From the NCBI RefSeq assembly GCF_000566685.1, contig NZ_AZQN01000003.1:992001-1056000 (forward strand): DNA of 64,000 nt. The letters run 5' to 3'. Numbering within the stretch: the stretch's first letter is position 1; each line of letters opens with the position of its first letter. Below are positions 35,759 through 45,172 of this stretch, piece by piece. Both the position numbers and the translations under genes were made by a program. Source of the DNA: Dyadobacter tibetensis Y620-1. Lineage in GTDB: Bacteria > Bacteroidota > Bacteroidia > Cytophagales > Spirosomataceae. The notes beneath the pieces were generated by a model. It made no database searches. It had not been told where the DNA came from and saw nothing but the letters and a program-made list of their open reading frames with translations.

Positions 35759-36469
35759 ATGAAAATCGGATTGTTGGAATGTGATCACGTTGGTGAAGAT
35801 CTACAATATATCGCCGGCGATTATCGGGAGATGTTTCCCAGGCTCTTCTTAAAAGTAGCTCCTCATTGGGAATTCTCTTACTATGATGTGGTCAATGGAC
35901 ATTTCCCTGTAGATGTAGCTGAGTGCGACGCCTATATTTGCACAGGATCTAGGTATTCGGTTTATGATACGCAGGAATGGATCGGTAAGGTCAAAGAGTT
36001 TATCAGGGTTATAGCCCTTTCAGACCGAAAATATATTGGCGTTTGCTTCGGACACCAGCTATTGGGAGAGGCTCTCGGCGGAAGAGTTCAGAAGTCGGAA
36101 AGAGGGTGGTGTGTAGGGGTGCATCCTTTTTCTTTACTCCATCATCAGGCCTGGATGCAACCCATGCGAGAGAATTTTAACCTGCTGATGATGTGCCAGG
36201 ATCAGGTTCTTACGCTCCCGACAGATGCTTTACTGTTGGCCAGAAGCCCCGATTGCCCGCATGCTATGTTTCAAATTGGGGAGAATATGTTAAGTATTCA
36301 GGCCCATCCAGAGTTTACAAAAGAATATGATGCAGCTTTGATCCAGGCCAGAGTGGACAGAATGGGAGAGCCCACTGTATTGAAGGGACTGGCCAGTCTG
36401 GAACTGCCTACTCATGAACTTACTTTTGCCAATTGGGTCAAAAATTTTGTTCAAGGAGAATTATATTAG
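35759..36469 (+). CDS. class I glutamine amidotransferase-like hydrolase
   Basis: 236 residues of the type 1 glutamine amidotransferase (GuaA-like) fold. The nucleophile is C96 in GVCFGHQLLGEALGG, and the His-Glu partners are H183 and E185 in IQAHPEF. No synthetase domain is attached. Free-standing members of this kind near GS-like and ALDH genes are thought to hydrolyse the gamma-glutamyl bond, releasing glutamate and the oxidised product. It follows the ALDH gene by 7 bases with ATG preceded by AGCAGGTT, so translation is probably coupled. Confidence 0.9.
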   Translation: MKIGLLECDHVGEDLQYIAGDYREMFPRLFLKVAPHWEFSYYDVVNGHFPVDVAECDAYICTGSRYSVYDTQEWIGKVKEFIRVIALSDRKYIGVCFGHQLLGEALGGRVQKSERGWCVGVHPFSLLHHQAWMQPMRENFNLLMMCQDQVLTLPTDALLLARSPDCPHAMFQIGENMLSIQAHPEFTKEYDAALIQARVDRMGEPTVLKGLASLELPTHELTFANWVKNFVQGELY

Positions 36470-36510
36470 AATTGTGATTCCCTGTTAGGGCAACCTTTAT
36501 TCGAAATTGA

Positions 36511-36530
36511 TGGTCTGGAGAATCAGACCA
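36511..36530 (+). terminator. short hairpin after the amidotransferase gene
   Basis: TGGTCTG (36511-36517) and CAGACCA (36524-36530) with a 6-base loop. No T-run follows, so it is a weak terminator candidate or an RNA-stabilising end. Confidence 0.35.
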
Positions 36531-36603
36531 ATTAATGATTTCCCTTCCAGAAATCGATGCGATTAGTTAAATTTCGACTTCTGTTCATTACAGTTTTAAT
36601 ATT

Positions 36604-37125
36604 ATGACGAAAATAGAAAGCAATACACGGCGGCAAATTTTAACTTCACTAGAAACTAGCCAGAAAATACGCAGAATAGCATTCGAGATTTATGAGCAGA
36701 ATTTTCAGGAGACAGAGATTGTGCTGGCGGGAATTGCGGGTGAAGGATATGCTTTTGCCAAACGACTTATGATAGAGTTGCAAGATATTTCTCCGCTTAA
36801 AGTAAAATTATTACAACTTTTATTTGATAAAAATACAAAGCAACAGAGCCCTGTGGTCTTCGATGAGCCAGGCTTCGACGTCAAGGATATGGTGGCAGTG
36901 GTTGTCGACGATGTCCTTAATACGGGTCGTACCCTGGCTTTCGCCCTCGAACCATTTTTAAAAGTGCGAATGAAAAAAGTGCAAGTAGCGGTGATTGTAG
37001 ATCGCAGCCATCACTTATTCCCCATTCATGCCGACTATGTTGGTTACTCGTTGAGTACTACCATTAGTGAGCATGTTGAGGTAATTTTGAGTGATTCCCA
37101 ACAGGCGGGTGTTTATCTGAAATAA
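36604..37125 (+). CDS. phosphoribosyltransferase family protein, PyrR-like
   Basis: 173 residues with the type I PRTase fold. The PRPP-binding motif is VVVDDVLNTGRTLAFAL (about 101-117), and the early VLAGIAGEGYAFAKRL is the first phosphate loop. The pattern is close to PyrR, the pyrimidine operon attenuator/uracil PRTase, but no pyrimidine gene is near and Bacteroidota homologues are often just annotated as phosphoribosyltransferases. It is a single gene that converges on the DJ-1/PfpI gene. Confidence 0.85.
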   Translation: MTKIESNTRRQILTSLETSQKIRRIAFEIYEQNFQETEIVLAGIAGEGYAFAKRLMIELQDISPLKVKLLQLLFDKNTKQQSPVVFDEPGFDVKDMVAVVVDDVLNTGRTLAFALEPFLKVRMKKVQVAVIVDRSHHLFPIHADYVGYSLSTTISEHVEVILSDSQQAGVYLK

Positions 37126-37152
37126 TCGATGGATGATTGGAAATAGACGGTT

Positions 37153-37168
37153 GGGGGCTTCGGCCCCC
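37153..37168. terminator. UUCG-capped hairpin between convergent genes
   Basis: GGGGGC (37153-37158), loop TTCG, GCCCCC (37163-37168): a very stable hairpin with the UUCG tetraloop. T-content downstream is low, but its place between two converging genes fits a bidirectional terminator. Confidence 0.6.
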
Positions 37169-37198
37169 ATTGTCATTATCATACATTGAAGGGGCGTA

Positions 37199-37780
37199 TT
37201 ATTGAAGACATTCATTTTCTACCTGAACTTCGGCTATCTGAGGAAGGTTAACTGACTTCAACAATTCTTCCATGAATGCCGGCAGATCGTCTGTCCCTCT
37301 ACAGGTTACCAGTCCTTTGTCGGTGACCACGGATTGGTCTATCCAAGTGGCACCCGCGTTTTCTAGGTCTATCTGTAAAGACCTGGCTGAGGTCATTCTT
37401 CTTCCGGGGCATGCATTGGCGCTGATAAGCAATTGTTGGCCGGTTCCTATTGCTCCAATAGGCTTCTCCTGCTCAACAAAATGTTTTACAAAGTCCAAAG
37501 CGTGCTGATCTACTCGAAGTTCTGTAAGACTCATGAGGCCACCGGGAATCAATAATGCCTGGTAGTAGTCGGGCCGGGCCATGGTTAATGGGACATCTAC
37601 CTTGTATGCGTCGCCCCAGTCCACTTGATGCCAACTTTTTACTTCGTCTTTGTTGGCAGAAATTACATGCACGTCGGCGCCAGCTTGCGTTAAGCTATTA
37701 TGGGGACAGGCGAGTTCAAGCCTTTCGAAGCCATCGGCAACCAGAATGGCTATATGAATCGAGTTCGATGACTTTTCCAT
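37199..37780 (-). CDS. DJ-1/PfpI family protein lacking the usual Cys-His nucleophile
   Basis: 193 residues with the flavodoxin-like DJ-1/PfpI fold: IAILVADGFERLELACP, with the supporting Glu (E22) kept, ALLIPGGLMSLTEL, and the nucleophile elbow. In active family members the elbow reads AxCHG; here it is AIGTGQQLL, so Gly112-Thr113 replace Cys-His. A hydrolase or deglycase activity by the usual mechanism is therefore not expected. C-terminally GLVTCRGTDDLPAFMEELL is typical. It may be a non-catalytic stress protein. It is convergent with the PRTase gene. Confidence 0.88.
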   Translation of the reverse strand: MEKSSNSIHIAILVADGFERLELACPHNSLTQAGADVHVISANKDEVKSWHQVDWGDAYKVDVPLTMARPDYYQALLIPGGLMSLTELRVDQHALDFVKHFVEQEKPIGAIGTGQQLLISANACPGRRMTSARSLQIDLENAGATWIDQSVVTDKGLVTCRGTDDLPAFMEELLKSVNLPQIAEVQVENECLQ

Positions 37781-37900
37781 ACTTTTCTATTTATATTAAA
37801 GGTAGATTTAGAACAATTTTATGTTACAAAAATCATGCTGAATATCAGAGCAGGCATATACAAGCCAAGAAATATAGGACTTATTGAGGAAGCAGAGCCA

Positions 37901-37947
37901 AAAAAAGGCGGATGCTCGACCTGGGTCTGACGTCCGCCTTTGTTTTT
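37901..37947 (-). terminator. rho-independent terminator of clpB
   Basis: AAAGGCGGA (37904-37912) pairs with TCCGCCTTT (37933-37941) across a 20-base loop. On the minus strand the stem is followed by seven T. It begins 19 bases after the clpB stop. Confidence 0.85.
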
Positions 37948-37965
37948 TTATTGCTGGTTCTGTAG

Positions 37966-40560
37966 CTAAATTTCTACATTTTCGAAGACTAGTTCCCCAT
38001 CTGCGTTTAGCTCCATCATAATGACTGCATCTTTAGCTACCTTTCCGCTTAGAATACCCTTCGATAATTCATTCAGAATTTTTCTTTGGAAAACCCTTTT
38101 AAGGGGGCGTGCTCCAAACGCCGGATCGAAACCTTCTTCCCCTAGTTTGGTAAGTGCTTCCTCAGAAGCATCTAAAGTAATACCTTGTTCGAGCAACATC
38201 TGACGGATTCCCTTAAATTGAATATCCACGATCTTACGAATGTTTTTCATGCTCAATGGTTCAAATAGCACGATCTCATCGATTCGGTTCAGGAATTCAG
38301 GCCTTACTGATGCCTTTAACAAATCAAGCACCGCCTTTTTTGTTTCTTCCATAACCAGACTATGGTTCCACCCTTCATCTTCTGCGAATTTTTCCTGGAT
38401 GATGTGGCTACCCATATTCGAAGTCATGATAATAATGGTGTTTTTGAAATTGGCCACTCTACCCTTATTATCAGTCAGTCTACCTTCGTCCAGAACCTGG
38501 AGAAGTATATTCCATACATCGGGGTGTGCCTTTTCAATCTCATCGAGCAGGATTACACTGTAGGGCTTACGGCGTACGGCTTCAGTAAGTTGTCCCCCTT
38601 CGTCGTAGCCTACATATCCCGGAGGTGCTCCAACCAGTCGGCTTACAGCGTGACGTTCTTGGTATTCGCTCATATCGATTCGAACCAAGGCATTTTCGTC
38701 ATTAAAAAGATATTCCGCCAAGGTTTTAGCTAGCTCCGTTTTTCCCACCCCTGTAGGGCCTAGAAAGAGAAAGCTACCTAAGGGTTTTCTGGCGTCCTGA
38801 AGGCCTGCCCTGCTGCGTCTTACTGCATCGGATACGACTTCAATTGCTTCATTTTGTCCGGCTACACGTTGGTGAAGGTGGGCCTCCAGATGTAGGAGTT
38901 TCTCCCGGTCGCTTTGTAACATTTTACTGACAGGAATTCCCGTCCATTTGGCTACAACTTCGGCGATATCTTCCGGTGTGATTTCCTCTTTTACCAAACT
39001 TCCTTCTATTTCTCCAGCCTCCAGCTCGGCCAGTTTTTTCTGCACTTCTGGTAGGCGGCCATAGCGTATTTCGGCTACACGTGCCAGGTCCCCAGATCTT
39101 TCGGCCTGCTCGGCCTCGAGGCGAAGGTGCTCTGTGCTTTCTTTTAGCGTTCTGATTTCGTTTAGCTTCCCCTTTTCATTTTCCCATTGGGCCTTCAGGG
39201 TGTTCCTTACCGAACTCAGGTCTTCAATATCCTTTTTTAATATGGCCTCTTTGTCCTTATTATTTTCCCTGCGTATGGCCTCTCTTTCGATTTCTAGCTG
39301 CATAATCTTCCGATTTAGCTCGTCAAGTTCTTCAGGAACACTATCCATTTCCAGACGAAGCTTAGATGCCGCCTCATCCATTAAATCGATGGCTTTGTCG
39401 GGCAGGAAACGATCGCTGATATAACGATTGGAGAGTTCTACTGCCGAGATAACCGCATCGTCCTGAATACGTACCCCATGGTGGAGTTCATATTTCTCTT
39501 TTATGCCCCTCAGAATACTTATCGCATCCAGGATATCAGGTTCGTCTACTACTACAGTCTGGAACCGACGCTCCAGAGCCTTATCCTTTTCAACATATTT
39601 TTGATACTCCTTCAGGGTGGTGGCTCCTATGGCATGCAATTCACCTCTGGCTAGGGCAGGCTTCAGGAGGTTGGCTGCATCCATAGCACTTTCTCCTCCT
39701 CCTCCCGCTCCAATGAGCGTATGGATTTCGTCAATAAACAAGATTATTTCCCCATCTGAGTCGGTAACTTCTTTGATCACCGCTTTTAAACGCTCTTCGA
39801 ATTCTCCTTTGTATTTAGCGCCCGCAATCAGCAGTCCCATATCCAGAGATACGATGATCTTTGATTTTAAGTTCTCAGGTACATCCCCTTGCACAATGCG
39901 CTGGGCCAAACCTTCTACGATGGCCGTTTTTCCTACTCCAGGTTCGCCAATTAAGATCGGGTTGTTTTTGGTGCGTCGACTTAATATCTGAAGTACCCTT
40001 CTGATCTCTTCGTCTCGTCCTATTACCGGATCTATTTTTCCGGCCTTAGACATTTCATTTAAGTTTTTGCTAAACCTTTCCAAGGACTGGTATTTAGCCT
40101 CTGCATTTTGATCTTTCACGGGATTGTTTTTTCCTCTAAGTTCTTTGATGGCATTAATTAACTCTTTCTCCTTGAATCCTACCTCCTTCATCAGGAGGGC
40201 TGTCTTATCTTTTCCGACACTTATACCTAGCAACAGCAATTCTATGCTAATGTATTCATCTCCAAATTCTTTTAAAGATTTTTGTGCATTTGCTGTGGCT
40301 GCTGCCAAATCATTACCCAAATAAGGTTGTCCACCTGATACCTTAGGGTACTGATCAATAATTTGAGCCAGTCTGGTATTTAGGATGGATTCGCTGATAT
40401 TGAGTTTTTTTAGTAAATAGGCCGAAGTATTGGGGTCTTCCTCTAAGATAGATTTAAGCACATGGCCTGTTTCTATGGCCTGTTGCTGATTCGATTGAGC
40501 CATTTGAGCTGCGTGTTGAATCACCTCCTGGGCCTTTATGGTATATTGGTTAAAATTCAT
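37966..40560 (-). CDS. clpB: ATP-dependent disaggregase ClpB
   Basis: 864 residues, the normal size. The Clp N-terminal repeat domain is at about 1-145, AAA+ domain 1 has the Walker [17 protein letters not shown] and Walker [14 protein letters not shown], and a long coiled-coil middle domain (about 410-530, with [20 protein letters not shown]) is the ClpB hallmark that binds DnaK. AAA+ domain 2 has [16 protein letters not shown] and [14 protein letters not shown], then the C-terminal domain. It rescues aggregated proteins with DnaK. No heat-shock promoter or CIRCE element was seen upstream. Confidence 0.98.
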   Translation of the reverse strand: MNFNQYTIKAQEVIQHAAQMAQSNQQQAIETGHVLKSILEEDPNTSAYLLKKLNISESILNTRLAQIIDQYPKVSGGQPYLGNDLAAATANAQKSLKEFGDEYISIELLLLGISVGKDKTALLMKEVGFKEKELINAIKELRGKNNPVKDQNAEAKYQSLERFSKNLNEMSKAGKIDPVIGRDEEIRRVLQILSRRTKNNPILIGEPGVGKTAIVEGLAQRIVQGDVPENLKSKIIVSLDMGLLIAGAKYKGEFEERLKAVIKEVTDSDGEIILFIDEIHTLIGAGGGGESAMDAANLLKPALARGELHAIGATTLKEYQKYVEKDKALERRFQTVVVDEPDILDAISILRGIKEKYELHHGVRIQDDAVISAVELSNRYISDRFLPDKAIDLMDEAASKLRLEMDSVPEELDELNRKIMQLEIEREAIRRENNKDKEAILKKDIEDLSSVRNTLKAQWENEKGKLNEIRTLKESTEHLRLEAEQAERSGDLARVAEIRYGRLPEVQKKLAELEAGEIEGSLVKEEITPEDIAEVVAKWTGIPVSKMLQSDREKLLHLEAHLHQRVAGQNEAIEVVSDAVRRSRAGLQDARKPLGSFLFLGPTGVGKTELAKTLAEYLFNDENALVRIDMSEYQERHAVSRLVGAPPGYVGYDEGGQLTEAVRRKPYSVILLDEIEKAHPDVWNILLQVLDEGRLTDNKGRVANFKNTIIIMTSNMGSHIIQEKFAEDEGWNHSLVMEETKKAVLDLLKASVRPEFLNRIDEIVLFEPLSMKNIRKIVDIQFKGIRQMLLEQGITLDASEEALTKLGEEGFDPAFGARPLKRVFQRKILNELSKGILSGKVAKDAVIMMELNADGELVFENVEI

Positions 40561-41012
40561 GGGCTAATTTAGTTTCGTTGAATAATAGAGCTTGCAAAAA
40601 TCTTATTCCTAATTACCAAAGTCTGCAATTATGTCTTGTTTATTACGGTAAATACAGTAAAAAGTGTCAAAATGACAGTGTAATATTTGTAAAAGTGGTC
40701 TGTCTCAGTCAATTCTTACATTGCGGTATTATTGAGAACAGCCCAGTGGACTATAGAAAGGCCTGAAATCAGTAAATAATTCTGCAGCAATTTACCGATT
40801 TACGCGGTTCCACAAATGATCCTGATCATATCCCCGCTTTAGATATTATTTAAAAATCCCATAGCTAGTACTTACGCTTTACCCTCTACCATCAGCAATT
40901 CTTACAGGATCTCGGGCATTAATTATTATACTATAAAATATTTATGTATTAATGTCTTATAAAATGTTTATTTTAGTAAAGATTTTGGTATGAATACTTA
41001 AAATTAGGAAGG
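40561..41012. other. 452-base intergenic region, no gene seen
   Basis: Divergent region between clpB and the secreted-protein gene. A small plus-strand open frame at 40578-40766 (62 codons) has no recognisable content and is probably noise. No hairpins or promoter boxes stood out. Confidence 0.45.
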
Positions 41013-42341
41013 ATGGAGGCGCTAGGAAGGAGCTTGTTAAGGGTATTTATTTTCGGCCTGCTAGGCTGGTCACCAGTCTTTAGCCAAATTACTTATTTCG
41101 AACAGGGCTTCGATGGTTCAGGTCCATTTGAGTCAGGGGTGCCTGGATCGGGTCAGTTCGATAAAATTGTGAAAACGAATACCTCTTCCTTTCAATTTGC
41201 CAACAGTGCCTTGGAAATGACTCGTAGCCAGAATCCAGATCCCAAGGGAACCTCAGGGATAGTTAAGGCGGTTCGAAGCTCCGCATTTTTACCTACCCCA
41301 GAGACCCTCTACATTCAACTAACCTTGTCTGTTAAAGATATCAGTACCGTTACATCCAACGCCGTGTATTTTTATGTAGGGGAAAATTTTAATCCCAATG
41401 ACAATACTATTCCAGGAAATCTCCTGATGTTTGCCCGTTTTAGTTTGAATTTTACGGGGGCGGGGGTAGTCGTTCACGATTTCCAGAAAAATGTAAATAG
41501 TGCCCCAATCGCCCCTAATACAACGTTTACGCTAACCTGGGTATTGAATAATTCGGCCTGGGGGCAGGTTTATAAATTTCCGGAGACGGCAGCGGTGGCC
41601 AATTATAAAGTGATGCCCTATCGTTACGATCTCTGGGTGAATGGTATGCTGTTAGTAGATGAGGCTACCGGGTATCCTCTCCCAGGGTCGGGCACTCCTA
41701 ATCCCTATTCACCTTCGAAACTTACCAATTTTGAAATCCGTTTTCGAGACGGATTCGGAACCTTAGGGGTGGACTATATCCTGATTAGGGATATCAATGG
41801 GGTTTTGCCGGTTTATCTTACCGACTTTGCTGTCAGTCTGGTTGGGTCGAGTGTGCAAATACAGTGGAGGGGTTCTCAGCAACCTGATATTTATCAGATT
41901 CAAAGAAGTACAGACGGCAAGGATTTTTTGACAATAGGAATGCTGGACAGTCATGGACAGGGAGACGAGGCTTATCAATATATAGATAATGGGCAGGATG
42001 ACGTCGGAGGTGCTTATTTTTACCGGGTTGTAGCGCTGACTGCAGAAGGGAAATTAATGGAAGTCTCGGGGACCAAAACTGTCTTTCGCCATCTAAAAGA
42101 GCAAATGCCCTTTGTATACAGTAATCCCACGGAGGGCAGAGTAATTCAGATTTACGATGGAGAAGGTGGATCGGATTATCGCTTATTTACAAAGGGGGGG
42201 ATGATTGTTTCCAGCACCTATGGAAGAGGAGCAGCCAAGGAAATATTACTTTATCCGGAATTCAATATTTCGCCCGGCATGTATGTGCTAACCTTTATCT
42301 ATCGGGGATGGCCCCGTAGTTTACGGGTGGCAGTTTATTAG
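41013..42341 (+). CDS. secreted protein with T9SS-type C-terminal tail
   Basis: 442 residues. The ATG follows GGAAGG, a rare good SD-like site here. A signal peptide (VFIFGLLGWSPVFSQ) is followed by a beta-rich domain with lectin/jelly-roll-like composition (about 25-265), then LPVYLTDFAVSLVGSSVQIQ and DIYQIQRSTDGKDFLTI, which match the beta-sandwich stretch preceding sorting domains in many Bacteroidota secreted proteins. The end, VYSNPTEGRVIQIYDGE through PGMYVLTFIYRGW, resembles type A T9SS sorting domains. It would thus be secreted and attached to the cell surface. Its ligand is unknown. It is 125 bases upstream of the ECF sigma gene. Confidence 0.82.
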   Translation: MEALGRSLLRVFIFGLLGWSPVFSQITYFEQGFDGSGPFESGVPGSGQFDKIVKTNTSSFQFANSALEMTRSQNPDPKGTSGIVKAVRSSAFLPTPETLYIQLTLSVKDISTVTSNAVYFYVGENFNPNDNTIPGNLLMFARFSLNFTGAGVVVHDFQKNVNSAPIAPNTTFTLTWVLNNSAWGQVYKFPETAAVANYKVMPYRYDLWVNGMLLVDEATGYPLPGSGTPNPYSPSKLTNFEIRFRDGFGTLGVDYILIRDINGVLPVYLTDFAVSLVGSSVQIQWRGSQQPDIYQIQRSTDGKDFLTIGMLDSHGQGDEAYQYIDNGQDDVGGAYFYRVVALTAEGKLMEVSGTKTVFRHLKEQMPFVYSNPTEGRVIQIYDGEGGSDYRLFTKGGMIVSSTYGRGAAKEILLYPEFNISPGMYVLTFIYRGWPRSLRVAVY

Positions 42342-42466
42342 CAACCATCTAAATTGTATCCTAGTAGGCTATTTTTTGATATTTTCATTGATTTCTTCTG
42401 ATTTTTTGTGTTAATTCAATTTCATTTTACGCTTTTCTTAGAAAGGAACATCTATGTTTCAACATC

Positions 42467-43048
42467 ATGCAAGACGCTGATCTGCTTTGGCAGCAATTTT
42501 TGGAGGGAGATATGCAAGCCCTTGCCGGCGTTATGGGCCTGTATTATAGAGATTTATACTATTATGGGTCCAAATTTTCTAAAGATGAACGTTTTGTCGA
42601 AGATGCGATCCAAGATTTATTTCTGGGTATATGGGAGAAAAGAGCTGCCATTAACGGAAACATACCGGCTAAAGCTTACCTAATGGCTTGTTTAAGACGG
42701 GCGATGCACCGCACTACCAAACAGCAGAATCGGTTGCCTCAGGAGTCATTGGATCTGCTGGAACAAGGATTTGGATTAACTTTTTCGGTAGAACAGGGCT
42801 ATATTGAGCAAGAAGCTGCGCGCTATAGCCTTCAGAAAATCCAGCAATCGCTCGAAATGCTTCCCGCACGGCAGAAAGAGGTTATCTATCTAAAATATTT
42901 TCAAAACCTAGACCGCTCTCAAATTTCGGAGGTGATGGGCATTTCTCCCCAGACCGTCTCCAATCTATTGCAAAAGGCCTTGGGGCAGCTAAAGAAATAC
43001 TTCAAAGTCGAGCTACTCACACTTTTTATTCTACATTTTCTTATTTGA
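42467..43048 (+). CDS. ECF-type RNA polymerase sigma factor
   Basis: 193 residues. Region 2 contains LYYRDLYYYGSKFSKDERFV and EDAIQDLFLGIWEKR; region 4 contains LPARQKEVIYLKYFQNLDRS and the helix-turn-helix ISEVMGISPQTVSNLLQKAL. This is the Bacteroidota SusC-associated ECF type. Its cognate FecR anti-sigma gene would normally follow within a few hundred bases, but here the next FecR gene is 2.1 kb away at 45173 beyond three other genes. It may still act with that FecR. The C-terminal FKVELLTLFILHFLI is unusually hydrophobic. Confidence 0.92.
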   Translation: MQDADLLWQQFLEGDMQALAGVMGLYYRDLYYYGSKFSKDERFVEDAIQDLFLGIWEKRAAINGNIPAKAYLMACLRRAMHRTTKQQNRLPQESLDLLEQGFGLTFSVEQGYIEQEAARYSLQKIQQSLEMLPARQKEVIYLKYFQNLDRSQISEVMGISPQTVSNLLQKALGQLKKYFKVELLTLFILHFLI

Positions 43049-43201
43049 ACTGGGCACAGGAAAACCTTAAATATTGCTTTTTCTATATTTTTAAAGTAAG
43101 ATTCGAATGCTTTTTGATTTTAAATACGCGTTCAGAACAATTAACCAGCGGTAGGTTGATTAGGTATTAAGATGTAGATTACGCCGTTTACTGCCGTGTT
43201 T

Positions 43202-43939
43202 ATGAATTATAAAGAAATAAATCCAAGTCATCTTTTACAAAATAGAATTCATAGTTATTGGGAATTAAAAGGTAACCCATCAAGCAATCATTGGGAACGC
43301 ATTTTTCCTGATGGATGCCCAGGATTAGTTATAAATCTTGGTGATGAATGTATTACTGATCAGGGTGCCGTAATAATGGAGCATGGCAAAACCTATGTGG
43401 TAGGGGCTATGACCACTTTTAAGGAAAGTTATATAAATGAAAATACACATCTGGTAGGCATATGTCTAAAACCTGCCGCTTTCGTATCTTTTTTCTCATA
43501 TGCTTCTCTGAGCGAGATAAAAAATAACACCATTCTTTTTGATAAAAAACTGTCTCTTGATAAAGATCGATTTTTAAAGAGTAACTACATCGACTATTTA
43601 AACCAGTTTTTCATTGATAGGAAAAGCGATAAAACGATGAGGTTAAGTAGGATTGTAGATGCCATACAGGCTTCGAAGGGTCTCTTGACTATAGATAAGC
43701 TTTCTTCACAAAACGGTATTTCAATAAGGCAATTAGAAAGACTGTTCAAGGACTCTATAGGATTGACACCAAAAGAATACTCCAATGTCATTAGGCTACA
43801 AAACGCTTTAGGCTTAATAAAAACACAAAGGAAATATAAGGCATTGTTGGACATCGCTTTTGATTGTGGGTATTACGATCATTCTCATTTTACTAATGCT
43901 ATTAAACTTCATACCGGTTATTTGCCCTCCGAACTTTAA
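43202..43939 (+). CDS. AraC family transcriptional regulator (DUF6597-type N-terminus)
   Basis: The ATG at 43202 (MNYKEINPSHLLQNRIHSYW) is chosen; a GTG two codons earlier is possible. 245 residues. The N-terminal sensor region (WERIFPDGCPGLVINLGDEC, VGICLKPAAFVSFFSY) is that of the DUF6597 regulators. The C-terminal HTH pair reads LTIDKLSSQNGISIRQLERL and ALLDIAFDCGYYDHSHFTNA. AT-rich codons set it apart from its neighbours. It lies in the insertion between sigma and FecR genes and probably regulates the adjacent DoxX (now decayed) or DUF1801 gene. Confidence 0.88.
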   Translation: MNYKEINPSHLLQNRIHSYWELKGNPSSNHWERIFPDGCPGLVINLGDECITDQGAVIMEHGKTYVVGAMTTFKESYINENTHLVGICLKPAAFVSFFSYASLSEIKNNTILFDKKLSLDKDRFLKSNYIDYLNQFFIDRKSDKTMRLSRIVDAIQASKGLLTIDKLSSQNGISIRQLERLFKDSIGLTPKEYSNVIRLQNALGLIKTQRKYKALLDIAFDCGYYDHSHFTNAIKLHTGYLPSEL

Positions 43940-43951
43940 ATTGCAATTGTT

Positions 43952-44146
43952 ATGTATTTTGGAACTGGTAGAATAGCATGTGCTATTACTATTTTCGGTC
44001 CTAATTTTCCTCTATTGCGAAATTGGGCTTATACTGGATTTCTCATTACATTATCCGAAGCATTCATTTCGAATTTTGAGGCCGGGGTATTAAATTGTAG
44101 TCGCAATCCCATCATGATTTCCAGACTAGTAATGGTTTGTTATTAA
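43952..44146 (+). pseudogene. decayed DoxX-like membrane protein
   Basis: A 64-codon fragment that starts at a TTG without a proper N-terminus reads YFGTGRIACAITIFGPNFP and LLRNWAYTGFLITLSEAFIS. This is the middle of DoxX-like proteins (typical Y.GIGKI..IAI..P.FPRLKEWAYAGF). The first transmembrane segment and the C-terminal segment are missing or frameshifted. It starts 13 bases after the AraC gene; AraC plus DoxX pairs are common, so this was probably its target. Confidence 0.62.
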
Positions 44147-44185
44147 AAAGAGAGAGAAACGAATAGAAAAAATATCCTAATCAGC

Positions 44186-44548
44186 ATGACAGACATAAAA
44201 CCCAAAACAGTTGATGACTATATCAATTTATCACCAGAGGTTGCCAGAGAGGTTATGACTAAGCTTAAAAATATGATTGAAGAAGCTGAACCCAAAGCCG
44301 AAGGTGGTATAAGCTGGAATGTGCCTATCTATAAGTATAAGGGTATCCTGGCTGGATTTTCGTTAGCCAAAAAACATGTGAGTTTTGGCATAGACTCTCT
44401 TACAGATGAAATGCGTAAAACATTGGAAGGTAAAGGATTTAAAACAGGGAAGAAAACCTTTCAGATAAAATTTGACCAGAACATACCGACAGAAGAATTA
44501 ATAAGTCTGATTCACGAGCAAGCAAAACTAAACGAAAGTAAAAATTGA
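44186..44548 (+). CDS. DUF1801 domain protein
   Basis: 120 residues. The DUF1801 (YdhG-like) fold is recognisable: DDYINLSPEVAREVMTKLKN, EGGISWNVPIYKYKGILAGF, AKKHVSFGIDSLTDEMR and the ending FKTGKKTFQIKFDQNIPTEE. These small proteins occur in many bacteria and have no settled function; they resemble frataxin-like YdhG folds. It is the last gene of the AT-rich insertion. Confidence 0.85.
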   Translation: MTDIKPKTVDDYINLSPEVAREVMTKLKNMIEEAEPKAEGGISWNVPIYKYKGILAGFSLAKKHVSFGIDSLTDEMRKTLEGKGFKTGKKTFQIKFDQNIPTEELISLIHEQAKLNESKN

Positions 44549-45172
44549 AAAAGTGAATGATAGTATAGCAAATTTAAGCGGATGGACAAAAAGGTCGAGC
44601 ATCAGGAGTAAAATCTGAATAGAATATTATCTTAAAAAATTGCTCAAGTATGTGTCTTACTGATTATTGTTCAGGACAAAAATATGTACTGTAAAAGTCG
44701 TAAATGTGCTTTCTGGGCGATGCTGAAGAAGTTTTTGCTGGTTGAATGCGACTATTATAATTGTTAATTCTGCTTCCTGGTCCTGCTGCATTCATAAAAA
44801 TAGGCCTGAGTATTGAATCTTAAAATCTACTTTTGAACTACGCTTCTTAATCCAAATAGAAAGTGGCATGCTACCTAGCTGAGACCAGCCCGTTGGGTTT
44901 CTAAAACTTTAAAGAATTACCATCATTATATATGATTCGTTTTAGTAGGACTCGAAAAGGATAAAATTTCGTCGAACTCGTTTCCAGCTAAATACCATAA
45001 AACCTTCTACCCATCGATATAGGTTTCTGATATTCAGTGGTATGAATAGTCCTTTTTCCAGTTTCTTGACTTGCGTACGGATCATTTTAATCCTTTTCAT
45101 AAAAAAAATATGAAAAAAAGATGGTATGTATTCTAGGAAACAGTCTATCGGTAGTTGGTATTAGATTGAATC
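44549..45172. other. 624-base AT-rich intergenic region
   Basis: No convincing gene. On the minus strand an ATG at 45100 opens a 52-codon frame to 44942 coding a very basic peptide (MKRIKMIRTQVKKLEKGLFI...), not recognised and with low confidence. The region should hold the promoter of the FecR gene now that the sigma gene is separated from it. Confidence 0.4.
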
